DNA of 64,000 nucleotides from Myxococcus stipitatus (GTDB lineage Bacteria; Myxococcota; Myxococcia; Myxococcales; Myxococcaceae). The stretch covers positions 7,624,001-7,688,000 of the forward strand of contig NZ_CP147913.1 of the NCBI RefSeq assembly GCF_037414475.1. Reading direction: 5' to 3'. Below are positions 34,875 to 43,459 of the stretch, piece after piece (the first letter of the stretch is position 1; each line of letters starts with the position of its first letter). Position numbers and translations under genes: made by a program. The notes below the pieces were generated by a model. It was given only the letters and a program-made list of their open reading frames with translations. It did not search any database and was not told the DNA's origin.

Positions 34875-34890
34875 TGGCACGCGTGCTGCT
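34875..34890 (+). promoter_or_regulatory. Sigma-54 (-24/-12) promoter
   Basis: TGGCACG, 4 nt, CTGCT. The GG (34876-34877) and GC (34888-34889) dinucleotides are 12 bp apart, and the match to the TGGCACG-N4-TTGCW consensus differs at one position. It lies 49 bp upstream of ATG 34939. Confidence 0.75.
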
Positions 34891-34938
34891 CTGGGCGGCG
34901 CGGCTTCCACCCGCAGCTCCACCTGAAGGAGAGCGTTC

Positions 34939-36459
34939 ATGATCTACGCCGCCCCCAACCAGCCTGGCTCGAAGGTGAAGTTCAAGTCCCGCTACCAGAA
35001 CTTCATCGGCGGCCGGTGGGTCGAGCCCAAGCGTGGCCAGTACTTCGAGAACATCTCGCCCGTGACGGGGCAGGTCTTCTGCGAGATTCCCCGCTCCACG
35101 GCGGAGGACATCGACCTGGCGCTGGATGCGGCGCATGCGGCGAAGGTCGCGTGGGGGCGGACCTCGCCCACCGAGCGGGCCAACATCCTGCTGAAGATCG
35201 CCGACCGGCTGGAGCAGGAGAAGGAGGTGCTGGCGCTGGCGGAGACATGGGACAACGGCAAGCCCATCCGCGAGACGCTCGCGGCGGACCTGCCGCTGGC
35301 CATCGACCATTTCCGCTACTTCGCCAGCTGCATCCGCGCGCAGGAAGGCTCGATGAGCCAGTTGGACCACGACACCGTCGCGTACCACTTCCACGAGCCG
35401 CTGGGCGTGGTGGGGCAGATCATCCCGTGGAACTTCCCCATCCTGATGGCGGCGTGGAAGTTGGCGCCGGCGCTGGCGGCGGGCAACTGCGTGGTGCTCA
35501 AGCCGGCGGAGCAGACGCCGGTGGGCATCCTGCTCGTCACGGAGCTCATCCAGGACCTGCTGCCCGCGGGTGTGCTCAACGTGGTCAACGGCTTCGGCGT
35601 CGAGGCGGGCAAGCCGCTGGCGAGCAGCCCCCGCGTGGCCAAGGTGGCCTTCACGGGCGAGACGACGACGGGGCGGCTCATCCTCCAGTACGCGAGCGAG
35701 AACCTCATCCCCGTGACGCTGGAGTTGGGCGGCAAGAGCCCCAACATCTTCTTTGACGACGTGATGGCGCAGGACGACGACTTCCTGGACAAGGCGATGG
35801 AGGGCTTCGCCATGTTCGCGCTGAACCAGGGCGAGGTCTGCACCTGTCCGTCGCGCGCGCTGGTGGGCGAGCACATCTACAACGCGTTCATCGAGCGCGC
35901 CCTGGAGCGCGTGAAGCGGGTGCGCCCGGGCAATCCGCTGGACACCGAGACGATGCTCGGGGCGCAGGCCTCGAACGACCAGCTCGAGAAGATTCTCGGC
36001 TACATCGACATCGGCAAGAAGGAGGGCGCCAAGGTGCTCACGGGCGGCGAGCGCGTGCTGCTGCCCGGCGACCTCAAGGACGGCTACTACGTGGCCCCCA
36101 CCGTGTTCCATGGCAACAACCGGATGCGCGTGTTCCAGGAGGAGATCTTCGGGCCGGTGGTGAGTGTCACCACGTTCAAGGACTTCGACGACGCGATGCG
36201 CATCGCCAACGACACGCTGTACGGCCTGGGCGCGGGTGTGTGGACGCGCGACGGGAACACCGCGTACCGCGCGGGCCGCGCCATCGAGGCGGGCCGCGTG
36301 TGGACCAACTGCTACCACCTGTACCCGGCGCACGCCGCGTTCGGTGGCTACAAGCAGTCCGGCATCGGCCGTGAGAACCACCTGAGGATGCTGGCCCACT
36401 ACCAGCAGACGAAGAACCTCCTGGTGAGCTACAGCCCGAAGGCGCTGGGGTTCTTCTGA
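34939..36459 (+). CDS. NAD(P)-dependent aldehyde dehydrogenase (AldB/AcoD/ExaC type)
   Basis: 506 residues. Oxidises aldehydes such as acetaldehyde to acids. The nucleotide-binding WNFPILMAAWKLAPALAAGN, the general-base Glu in LELGGKSPN and the catalytic Cys in NQGEVCTCPSR are all present. Two cysteines two residues apart, as here, are typical of the AcoD/ExaC group. The ATG start has AAGGAG 8 nt upstream. It is the first gene of a two-gene operon behind a -24/-12 promoter and overlaps the DUF779 gene. Confidence 0.95.
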   Translation: MIYAAPNQPGSKVKFKSRYQNFIGGRWVEPKRGQYFENISPVTGQVFCEIPRSTAEDIDLALDAAHAAKVAWGRTSPTERANILLKIADRLEQEKEVLALAETWDNGKPIRETLAADLPLAIDHFRYFASCIRAQEGSMSQLDHDTVAYHFHEPLGVVGQIIPWNFPILMAAWKLAPALAAGNCVVLKPAEQTPVGILLVTELIQDLLPAGVLNVVNGFGVEAGKPLASSPRVAKVAFTGETTTGRLILQYASENLIPVTLELGGKSPNIFFDDVMAQDDDFLDKAMEGFAMFALNQGEVCTCPSRALVGEHIYNAFIERALERVKRVRPGNPLDTETMLGAQASNDQLEKILGYIDIGKKEGAKVLTGGERVLLPGDLKDGYYVAPTVFHGNNRMRVFQEEIFGPVVSVTTFKDFDDAMRIANDTLYGLGAGVWTRDGNTAYRAGRAIEAGRVWTNCYHLYPAHAAFGGYKQSGIGRENHLRMLAHYQQTKNLLVSYSPKALGFF

Positions 36460-36893
36460 TGAGCGACACCCGTGCCGGGTCCGGCGCGGGTGGGCAGACG
36501 GAGCCAGAGGTGGCCCGGGTGGCGGTGACGCCCGAGGCCGCCTCCGTCATCCGCTCCCTGCGTGCCGCGCATGGTCCGCTGATGTTCCACCAGTCGGGAG
36601 GCTGCTGCGACGGCAGCGCGCCCATGTGCTACCCCGCGAAGGAGTTCCGCGTGGGCCAGCGCGACGTCTTCCTGGGGGACGTGGAGGGCTGCCCCGTCTA
36701 CATCGGCGGCGCGCAGTTCGAGCTCTGGCAGCACACCCACCTGACGCTCGACGTGGTGCCAGGCAGAGGCGCGGGCTTCAGCCTCGAGTCTCCCCTGGGC
36801 GTACGCTTCCTCACCCGCAGCCGCGTCTTCACCGACGAGGAATACGAGCGGATGAAGCACCAGCCCCCGCCGCGCCGGGGACCCCCGGAGTAG
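36459..36893 (+). CDS. DUF779 family protein
   Basis: 144 residues, DUF779 (COG3564). The conserved segments are GPLMFHQSGGCCDGSAPMCY and VYIGGAQFELWQHTHLTLDVVPG, with adjacent Cys and His residues that suggest metal binding. Family members regularly sit beside AldB/AcoD-type aldehyde dehydrogenase genes, as here, where the ATG overlaps the dehydrogenase stop (TGATG). The function is not established; an accessory role in aldehyde oxidation is inferred from context. Confidence 0.85.
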   Translation: MSDTRAGSGAGGQTEPEVARVAVTPEAASVIRSLRAAHGPLMFHQSGGCCDGSAPMCYPAKEFRVGQRDVFLGDVEGCPVYIGGAQFELWQHTHLTLDVVPGRGAGFSLESPLGVRFLTRSRVFTDEEYERMKHQPPPRRGPPE

Positions 36894-36943
36894 GGGAACT
36901 GGAACTGTTCGATTCTCGACAGTCGTCGCAGCGAGCAGGAGGA

Positions 36944-36990
36944 CCCACCTCGAGCGTGCCCCGTTCGGGGTGGGCCTGTTCTCGTTTCTT
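36944..36990 (+). terminator. Possible terminator of the aldehyde dehydrogenase operon
   Basis: Nested hairpin: CCCACC (36944-36949) with GGTGGG (36969-36974), or CCCCG/CGGGG (36959-36970). A pyrimidine-rich tail with short T-runs (to 36990) follows. It begins about 50 bp after the DUF779 stop. Confidence 0.35.
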
Positions 36991-37022
36991 GATTGCAGGA
37001 GTATCCGCGTGGGGAATGGCCG

Positions 37023-37370
37023 TCAGGCGGCGGCCTCGTCGAGGATTTCGAGCGCGTCCCTGACGCCGGGGAGGGCGGAGAGCAGCTCCAGCTCCGCCGT
37101 CTGGAGGACGGACACCCGCTTGCCAGAGACGCGCTCCATCGTCAGCTCGATTCGGTGGTCACCCTTCGCGTTGACGCGGCGGAAGATGCGGGCGCGCCGG
37201 CCCTCGGCCCGGCAGGCGAGGATGTCCTTCTGGAGGCTGCGCAGGCGCCGGAAGACCTTGAGCGCCAGCCGCCCCTCGGGGGTGTCGAAGGTGTGGAAAT
37301 GCCGATTCCGCGACAGCGGCTGGCTGGGGTCGTGGAGCCGCTCCACGAGGCGCCGAACGAATGGGTCCAT
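37023..37370 (-). CDS. Small conserved-looking hypothetical protein
   Basis: 115 residues, basic N-terminal half (VRRLVERLHDPSQPLSRNRHF), then LKVFRRLRSLQKDILACRAEGRRARIF and a beta-like segment HRIELTMERVSGKRVSVLQTAELELL. No signal peptide or membrane span. I recognise no family; the basic surface would fit nucleic-acid or ribosome binding but this is speculative. The ATG at 37370 is only 40 bp from the divergent TPR-lipoprotein start. Confidence 0.65.
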   Translation of the reverse strand: MDPFVRRLVERLHDPSQPLSRNRHFHTFDTPEGRLALKVFRRLRSLQKDILACRAEGRRARIFRRVNAKGDHRIELTMERVSGKRVSVLQTAELELLSALPGVRDALEILDEAAA

Positions 37371-37410
37371 CGACGCCGGAGGATAACATCCGGTACCCTT
37401 CGGCTCAGCG
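37371..37410. promoter_or_regulatory. 40-bp divergent promoter region
   Basis: The whole control region for two divergent genes is 40 bp. It contains CCGGA...TCCGG around GGATAACAT (37377-37394). Candidate -10 hexamers face both ways: TAACAT on plus and TATCCT on minus, about 10 nt from the minus-strand ATG. Transcripts would have very short leaders. Confidence 0.35.
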
Positions 37411-38742
37411 ATGCCTTGGAGAAATCGAACCCTGCCCTGGGCCCTGGCCCTCCTCCTTCCGCTTGCTTGTAAGGAACCGGAGGTGGCCGCCGTCCAGAAC
37501 CGTGCTCAACAAGCCCAGGTGGCCCTGGGCGAAGCCCGCGCGCACCTCGCCAACGGCCAGGCGCCCGCGGCCCTTTCGGCGCTCAAGCGCGCGGCCACCG
37601 CCGCCCCGGACAGCGCCGAGCCCTATCTGTTGATGGCCGACGCCCACCTCATGAACAACAACATGGGCGCGGCCATCATGTCCCTCAAGCAGGCCGAGGC
37701 CCTCATCCCTGGGACGGACCCCACCATCCAGAAGCAGCTCTCCGAGCTGTACCTGAGCAATGGAAACACTCAGGAGGCCCTCACCATCCTCACGACCCTG
37801 CGCGACTCCGGTCTCTTGACGGAGCCGGACATCCTGGGCCTGGCGCGCTTCCAGGCCCGCGAGGGGCAGATTGAAGCGGCCTTCGCGACGCTGGAGAGTG
37901 TGCTGCGCGACAGCCCGGATGACCCGGAGGCGAAGGCGATGGAGGCCGAGGTCCTCCTCATGAAGGGCGACGAGCTGCTCGCCGCCAACCTCATGGACAA
38001 GCTGCTCCAGCAGAACCCCTCGCACACGGCCGCGCGCCTCTTGCGCGCCCGCTACTTCCTGGTCAGCGGCGTGCCGCAGATGGCGGAGGCGGACCTCCAG
38101 GCCGTGGAGGGCAAGGACGCCAACCGCGCGGACGTCATCATGCTGCGCGCGCGCGCGCTGCTCGCCCAGGGCCGCGCCACCGACGCGGAGGCCACGCTCA
38201 AGCCCCTGGTGGAGGCCGAGCCGCAGAACGCCGAGGCCCTGGCGTGGATGGCGGAGACGGTGCTGGCCCAGGGCCGCCGCGCGGATGCCCTGGCGCTGGT
38301 GGACCGCGCGCTCCAGTTCCGTCCCCGGCTGGCCCGGGCCCTCTACGTGCGCGGGCGCGCGCAGGAGGAGGCCAACGACAAGAAGGGCGCGGAGGAGAGC
38401 TACCGCTTCGCCCTGAGCGCGGAGCCGCGCTTCGCCCCCGCGCACTCGCGCCTGTGGCGCCTGTACCTCCAGACGGAGCGCAAGGTGGATGCGTTCTCCG
38501 CGCTGGAGCGGCTGCTCGCGCTGAGCGAGGCGTCGCAGGAGGAGAAGGTGGCCCTCGCGAAGCTCTCCGCTCAGCTCCAGACGCAGGTGGCCCGGGCGAC
38601 GAAGCTCATCGACGAGGCCCTCAAGCGCGAGCCCGACAATGCCGAGTACCAGGAGGTGAAGAAGGCCCTCCTGGCGCTCGCGCCGAAGCCCGACAAGAAG
38701 AAGCCCACCGGGCCCATCATCATCCGCGGCGGCCGCCGCTGA
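37411..38742 (+). CDS. TPR-repeat lipoprotein
   Basis: 443 residues. A signal peptide with lipobox LPLAC puts the lipidated Cys at residue 20, followed by Lys. From about residue 30 the protein is a run of ten or so TPR-like helical repeats (LAQGRATDAEATLKPLVEAEPQNAEALAWM and similar), ending in a basic tail KPDKKKPTGP. It probably lies in the periplasm, anchored to a membrane, as an assembly or scaffold factor; Tgl/PilW-type pilotins share this plan but are shorter. Its last 23 bp overlap the convergent peptidase gene. Confidence 0.82.
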   Translation: MPWRNRTLPWALALLLPLACKEPEVAAVQNRAQQAQVALGEARAHLANGQAPAALSALKRAATAAPDSAEPYLLMADAHLMNNNMGAAIMSLKQAEALIPGTDPTIQKQLSELYLSNGNTQEALTILTTLRDSGLLTEPDILGLARFQAREGQIEAAFATLESVLRDSPDDPEAKAMEAEVLLMKGDELLAANLMDKLLQQNPSHTAARLLRARYFLVSGVPQMAEADLQAVEGKDANRADVIMLRARALLAQGRATDAEATLKPLVEAEPQNAEALAWMAETVLAQGRRADALALVDRALQFRPRLARALYVRGRAQEEANDKKGAEESYRFALSAEPRFAPAHSRLWRLYLQTERKVDAFSALERLLALSEASQEEKVALAKLSAQLQTQVARATKLIDEALKREPDNAEYQEVKKALLALAPKPDKKKPTGPIIIRGGRR

Positions 38743-40051
38743 CCGCGGCCTTCACGGAGGGGGCTCCGGGCAACCCCGGGGCCTCCGCCACCACGCGCTC
38801 CAGGGCCTTGAGCCCCTTGCGCTGGCCCACGGCCACGACCGTGAGGTTCTCCTTGCGGAAGTAGCGCCGGGCCACCTCGCGCACGCGCTCCGCGGACTGC
38901 GCATCCACCATGTCCGCGCGGTGGGCGAAGGTCTCCGGCGCGCGGAACAGCTCCGTGCCGCCGAACCACCCCGCCAGCTCTCCCGGCGAGTCCTGGGAGA
39001 ACTCCAACAGCATGCGGTGACGGCGCTTGGCGCGTGACAGCTCCTCGTCGCCAATCAAGTCATCGCACAGCGTGCTCAGCACCCTGAGCGACTCCTCCAC
39101 CACCTGAGAGGCTTTCTCGGGGGCGCTGGCGGCTTCAATCTCGAACAGGCCCGCGTCGTCGTAGGCATCCAGCGACGCGTGGACGGAGTAGGCCAGCCCT
39201 CGCTTCTCCACGATTTCGAATGGCAGGCGGGAGGACAGGCCGTCATCCAGCACGCGCCGGAGGATTTGCAGCGCGGAGTAGTCGTCGTGCTGCTCCGGCA
39301 CGGTGCGGAAGTTGAGGCGGAACTCCGTCTGCGACTCGTCGTGGGCCACGAAGTGCAGCAGGGGGCCGGGCGCGGCGGAGGGCGGAGGTGTCTCGGTGCT
39401 CGAGGGGCCCTTGGGCAGGCGGGCGAAGGCGCGCTCGGTCAACTCCAGCACCTCGTCGCGGCGCACGCGGCCGGCGGCGGTGACGACCAGGTTGCCGGTG
39501 ACGTAGTGCTGGGCGAAGTGCTCCAGCACCTGCGAATGCTGGAGCGCGGAGACGGAGTCGCGAGTCCCCGCGATTTTGAGGGCCAGCGGGTGGTTGGGGA
39601 ACAGCAGGTGCTTGGACAGGTTGTCCAGGTCGATGTCCCGGCCCTTCTCGTCGACCTCGTCGAGCATCTCCTCGAGGATGATCTGCCGCTCCACCTCCAT
39701 GTCGGTGAGGCGGGGGCGGGTGAGCATGTCCCCGAGGATGTCCAGGCCCACGCGCAGGTGGGCCGGGTGCAGGGGCGTGTAGTAGTAGCCGTGGTCCCGG
39801 GTGGTGACGCCGTTGAGGTTGCCGCCCACTTCCTCCACGGCGGCGTTCATCCGCACGGTGTCCGGCCAGCCTTCACTGCCCCGGAAGAACAGGTGCTCCA
39901 GGTAGTGGCTGACGCCGTTGTTCGCGGCCGTCTCGTGGCGGCTGCCGGCGCGGACGTAGATGGCGAGCAGGGCCGTGTGGAGGTGGGGCGTCTCGACGGT
40001 GACGACGCGCAGCCCGGAGGGCAGCACGTCCCGATACGGTGTGAAGCTCAT
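38720..40051 (-). CDS. M16 family zinc metallopeptidase
   Basis: 443 residues, soluble, no signal peptide. The inverted zinc motif HxxEH is HYLEH, in NNGVSHYLEHLFFRGSEGW, with the downstream Glu of the family in NAAVEEVGGNLNG. The C-terminal half has the inactive-domain motif RRVLDDGLSSRLPFEIVEKRGLAYSV. It resembles processing-peptidase/PqqL-type proteins that cleave small peptides or presequences. The start codon overlaps the stop of the histidine kinase gene (ATGA), so they are translationally coupled. The 3' end overlaps the TPR gene by 23 bp. Confidence 0.92.
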   Translation of the reverse strand: MSFTPYRDVLPSGLRVVTVETPHLHTALLAIYVRAGSRHETAANNGVSHYLEHLFFRGSEGWPDTVRMNAAVEEVGGNLNGVTTRDHGYYYTPLHPAHLRVGLDILGDMLTRPRLTDMEVERQIILEEMLDEVDEKGRDIDLDNLSKHLLFPNHPLALKIAGTRDSVSALQHSQVLEHFAQHYVTGNLVVTAAGRVRRDEVLELTERAFARLPKGPSSTETPPPSAAPGPLLHFVAHDESQTEFRLNFRTVPEQHDDYSALQILRRVLDDGLSSRLPFEIVEKRGLAYSVHASLDAYDDAGLFEIEAASAPEKASQVVEESLRVLSTLCDDLIGDEELSRAKRRHRMLLEFSQDSPGELAGWFGGTELFRAPETFAHRADMVDAQSAERVREVARRYFRKENLTVVAVGQRKGLKALERVVAEAPGLPGAPSVKAAVSGGRRG

Positions 40052-41592
40052 GCGCGAGGAAGCCTTAACACGAAGGCCGTGCCCTGGCCGGGAATACTCT
40101 GGCAGGAGAGCGAGCCCCCGTGGGCCTGGAGAATCTGTTGACTCACCGCCAACCCCAGGCCGGTGCCACCCTCCTTGGTCGTGAAGAACGGCTCGAAGAG
40201 GTGCTGGCGCACCTCCTCCGTCATGCCCTGACCTGTGTCCTTCACCGTCACCTCCACGTCCTGCTCCATGGGGCGGGTGGAGATGGTGAGCTGGCCCCCG
40301 TGGGGCATCGCCTCGCGACTGTTGCGCAGCAGATTGAGGAAGACCTGGCGCAGCTGTCCCTCGTCCGCGAGCACGGGCGGAGTCTCCGGGGAGAACTCGC
40401 GCACCACCTCCACGCCCGCGCGCATCAGCTCCTCGCGGGAGAAGTCCAGCACGCCGTCCAGGACGGCCATCACGTCGCGAGGGTCCAGATCCGGACGCTG
40501 GGGGCGGGCCATGCGCAGGTAATGCTCGGTGACGTCCGCCAGCCGGTCCACCTCGTGGGTGACGGCGGACAGCAGGTCCTTCACCTCGTCGACCTCGCTG
40601 GGCTCCGGGAAGGTGGCGCGCTCCACCGCGTCGCCGAGCAGCTCCACGTTGAGTCCGATGGAGGACAGGGGATTGCGCACCTCGTGGACGATTTGCGCGG
40701 AGATGCGGCCCACGGCGGCGAGCTGCTCGGCGCGCATCAGCGCCTCCGCTTGGGCCTTGATCTGGGCCTCGCGCGCCTGGAGTGAGCGCGCCATCTGGTC
40801 GAACGCGCGCGCGAGCACCGCCACCTCGTCATGGCCCCGCACGCCGAGCTGCGCGCTGTAGTCGCCCTTGCCGATGCGGGACACACCCTCGATGAGCGTG
40901 CGCACCGGGCGCAGCGTCCGCGCGGACCACGCCGTGGCGCCCAGGCCCAGGAGGATGGCCGCGACGGAGAGGCTGATGATGGCCAGGCCCGTCTGCCGTT
41001 CGCGCTCCTCCGCGCCGTCCACGCGCTCGCGGATGCGGTTGGACAACGACAGGCGCAAGAGGCGCAGCTCGCGGCCGATGGCGTCCTCCATGGTCAGCAC
41101 ATCCGCCGTGGCGCGCTCCACCTGGGCCTTGTCCGGGGACTGCTTGCTGAAGGCGTCGAAGACGCTCTCCGCGGCGCGGCCGTATTCCCGGTAGCGCGTG
41201 TCCAGTTCCGCCAGCCGCGCCTCCAGCTCCCGGATGAAGGGCACCTCGCTGTCGGGGGCCATGGCGCGAAGCTGGGTCGCGCGCTCGCGCGTCGTGGCCA
41301 GCCGCTGGGATACGAACGTCGTCGGCACGTAGACGCGCGCCAGGCGGATGATGGCGCGGCGAATCTCCGCGCTGTCCTCCTCCAGCATGCGCGAGGTGTG
41401 CCGCTGCTGGTTGGCGTGATTCATCTCCATCTCCGCCGCGTCCTGGGAGAGCTGGAGATAGCCCTGGCTCACCAGCCGGATTTCCAGCCGGTTGCGGTGC
41501 AGCTCCGCGACGCTGAAGAGGGACACCAGGCCGAAGGTGACGAGCACCACCGCGTAGCCCAGGAAGATGCGGGTGGCCAGGGAGAGCTTCAT
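40048..41592 (-). CDS. Membrane sensor histidine kinase
   Basis: 514 residues. Spans at about 8-28 and 201-222 flank a helical periplasmic sensor domain of about 170 residues. A HAMP linker (about 223-275) leads to the HisKA helix with H303 (VHEVRNPLSS) and a HATPase domain with NLLRNSREAM, DTGQGM and GTGLGLAV. All kinase motifs are intact. No response regulator gene is adjacent, so it is an orphan kinase. It is the first gene of an operon with the M16 peptidase. Confidence 0.93.
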   Translation of the reverse strand: MKLSLATRIFLGYAVVLVTFGLVSLFSVAELHRNRLEIRLVSQGYLQLSQDAAEMEMNHANQQRHTSRMLEEDSAEIRRAIIRLARVYVPTTFVSQRLATTRERATQLRAMAPDSEVPFIRELEARLAELDTRYREYGRAAESVFDAFSKQSPDKAQVERATADVLTMEDAIGRELRLLRLSLSNRIRERVDGAEERERQTGLAIISLSVAAILLGLGATAWSARTLRPVRTLIEGVSRIGKGDYSAQLGVRGHDEVAVLARAFDQMARSLQAREAQIKAQAEALMRAEQLAAVGRISAQIVHEVRNPLSSIGLNVELLGDAVERATFPEPSEVDEVKDLLSAVTHEVDRLADVTEHYLRMARPQRPDLDPRDVMAVLDGVLDFSREELMRAGVEVVREFSPETPPVLADEGQLRQVFLNLLRNSREAMPHGGQLTISTRPMEQDVEVTVKDTGQGMTEEVRQHLFEPFFTTKEGGTGLGLAVSQQILQAHGGSLSCQSIPGQGTAFVLRLPRA

Positions 41593-41849
41593 GTGCGCGT
41601 GGGCCGGACAGGGACCCGGACGCCATCGCTACGCGCCCCGCCCCTGGGACGCAAGCAAAGCCGTCCTCCCGCCAACCCTCTCGTGTGGGCACTGGCCTTC
41701 CTGGCCCATGGACTCATGGAAGCAAAGGATAGCCCGGCGGCAAGCCCCAGGGGCGGGGGCATTTGCGCAAGCCAGTTGCAATCGCTCCCTGGGCCGTGGA
41801 GTAGGGCGGCGGGGGAGCTCTCCCGGTCGTCCGCCCTGGAGTCGCGCCA

Positions 41850-42978
41850 TGTTCTCTTCGGTCCACCTCGTCCTCGGGGCTTTTCTGGCCCTGGTGTCCC
41901 TGTCGGCCAGTGCTCAATCCGGCCCGCCCGTGGCGCCGCCCGCCGGGCTCTCAGCTGGCGCGGATGCCGATGCGTCCAGGAGGCTTCTTGGCATCTGGGC
42001 CGCGGAACCCGTCTTCGGACCGTCTGTCCAGGGCGAGCTCACGGTGTTTCGCGAGGGGGCGCTCTGGCGCGCGAGCATCGGGGGCTTCGAGGTGCCGGGG
42101 CGCCTGGAGAAGAGCACGCTGACGGTGACGTTGCCGGGAGGGCAGGGGACGTTTCGCGGCAAGGTGGGGGCCGATGGAAAGCTCGTCCGGGGCTCGCTCC
42201 AGTTCACCCGGAGGGAGAGCAACCAGGCCGTGGGGCTCTACGCACGTGTGCCCATGCCCGGGCCCTACGTCTACCGGGCCCCTGTCGCGGAGCCGGATGG
42301 TTGGACGACGGCGTCGCTCAAGGATGTGGGCATGGACCCCGCGCCCATCTCCGCGCTGATGCAGCGACTGCTCGACCTCGACGCGGAAGAGGGGCCCACG
42401 GCGAAGCCACTCGTGCAGGGGGTTCTCGTCGCGCGCCGGGGAAAGCTCGTGGTGGAGGAGTCCTTCCACGGCTTTGACAAGGAGCGCCTGCATGACCTGC
42501 GCTCCGCCTCCAAGACGCTGGCGCCGGTGTTGGTCGGGACCGCCATCGAGCAGGGCGCGAAGCTCACGCCCTAGACGCCCGTCTACTCGATGTTCACCGC
42601 GTACAAGCCCGCCTCACCCATGGACCCGCGCAAGGCCGGGATGCGCTGAAGCTGGGGCAGCTCTACCTGTCGGGCGGCGTGTGGAACGGCCGGCGCGTGG
42701 TCAGCAAGGAGTGGGTCGAGCGCTCCACCGCGCGTCACGCCGACATGAGCCCGGGGCGCACGTATGGGTATGCGTGGTGGCGCCACGAGGTGAAGGTGGG
42801 CGAGCGCGTGTACGCGGAATACGAAGCGGGCGGCAACGGAGGCCAGTACGTCATGGTCATCCCGGAACTGGAGCTCACGGTGGTGTTCACCGGAGGCAAC
42901 TACGGCCAGTTCAACGTCTGGAAGACGTTCCGGGAGGAATTGCTGCCGCGCTACATCCTCGCGGCCGTGCGGCCGTAG
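41850..42978 (+). pseudogene. Disrupted serine hydrolase (beta-lactamase/class C family)
   Basis: The first part (ATG 41850, signal peptide FLALVSLSASAQS) reads through a lipocalin-like segment to the catalytic SxxK motif SASK (RSASKTLAP). It then meets TAG at 42572-42574, where a Glu or Asp codon would be expected. The frame continues as TPVYSMFTAYKP to about 42645. There it joins, in another frame, DALKLGQLYLSGGVWNGRRV and the C-terminal part (to 42978; GGNGGQYVMVIPELELTVVF). The middle of the domain, including the YxN motif, is missing. So there is one nonsense change plus an internal deletion with frameshift: a decaying gene. Confidence 0.82.
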
Positions 42979-43047
42979 TCTCGCGGGGGGCAGTGCCCCG
43001 TGTCTTGGCTCGACGCCCGGATACAAACGTGGGTAGAAGGCCGAGCC

Positions 43048-43455
43048 ATGGAGCCCGTCTCGAAGAAGAAAGTCTCGCTGGTGACCGAAATCTCGAAGGA
43101 GTTCACCTTCGAGGCCGCACATCGCCTTCCGAATGTCCCCCCCGGCCACAAGTGCTCGCGAGTCCACGGGCACAGCTACCGCATCGAAATCACCGTCCGG
43201 GGGCCGGTGGACCCGCACTTCGGCTGGATTGTCGACTTCGCGGAGCTCAACGCAGCCTGGCAGGCGCTGCACGCGCAGTTGGACCACCGGCTGCTCAACG
43301 AGGTGCCGGGCCTGGAGAACCCCACGAGCGAGCTGCTCGCGGCCTGGGTCTACGAGCGGCTGAGCTTCCCCAACTTCCCCGCCGCGCGCGTGGTGAAGCT
43401 GCGCGTGTCGGAGACGTGCACCTCGCAGTGCACCGTCTACCCGGCCGAGGGCTGA
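43048..43455 (+). CDS. queD: 6-carboxytetrahydropterin synthase
   Basis: 135 residues. Converts dihydroneopterin triphosphate to 6-carboxytetrahydropterin in queuosine/7-deazaguanine synthesis. The match to E. coli QueD is close: FTFEAAHRLPNVPPGHKCSRVHGHSYR with zinc histidines and the catalytic Cys four residues before HGH, GWIVDFAELNAAW, LDHRLLNEVPGLENPTSE, and ETCTSQC at the end. Start ATG 43048 has AGAAGG 8 nt upstream; an in-frame ATG at 43000 is less likely. Confidence 0.95.
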   Translation: MEPVSKKKVSLVTEISKEFTFEAAHRLPNVPPGHKCSRVHGHSYRIEITVRGPVDPHFGWIVDFAELNAAWQALHAQLDHRLLNEVPGLENPTSELLAAWVYERLSFPNFPAARVVKLRVSETCTSQCTVYPAEG

Positions 43456-43459
43456 GCCC

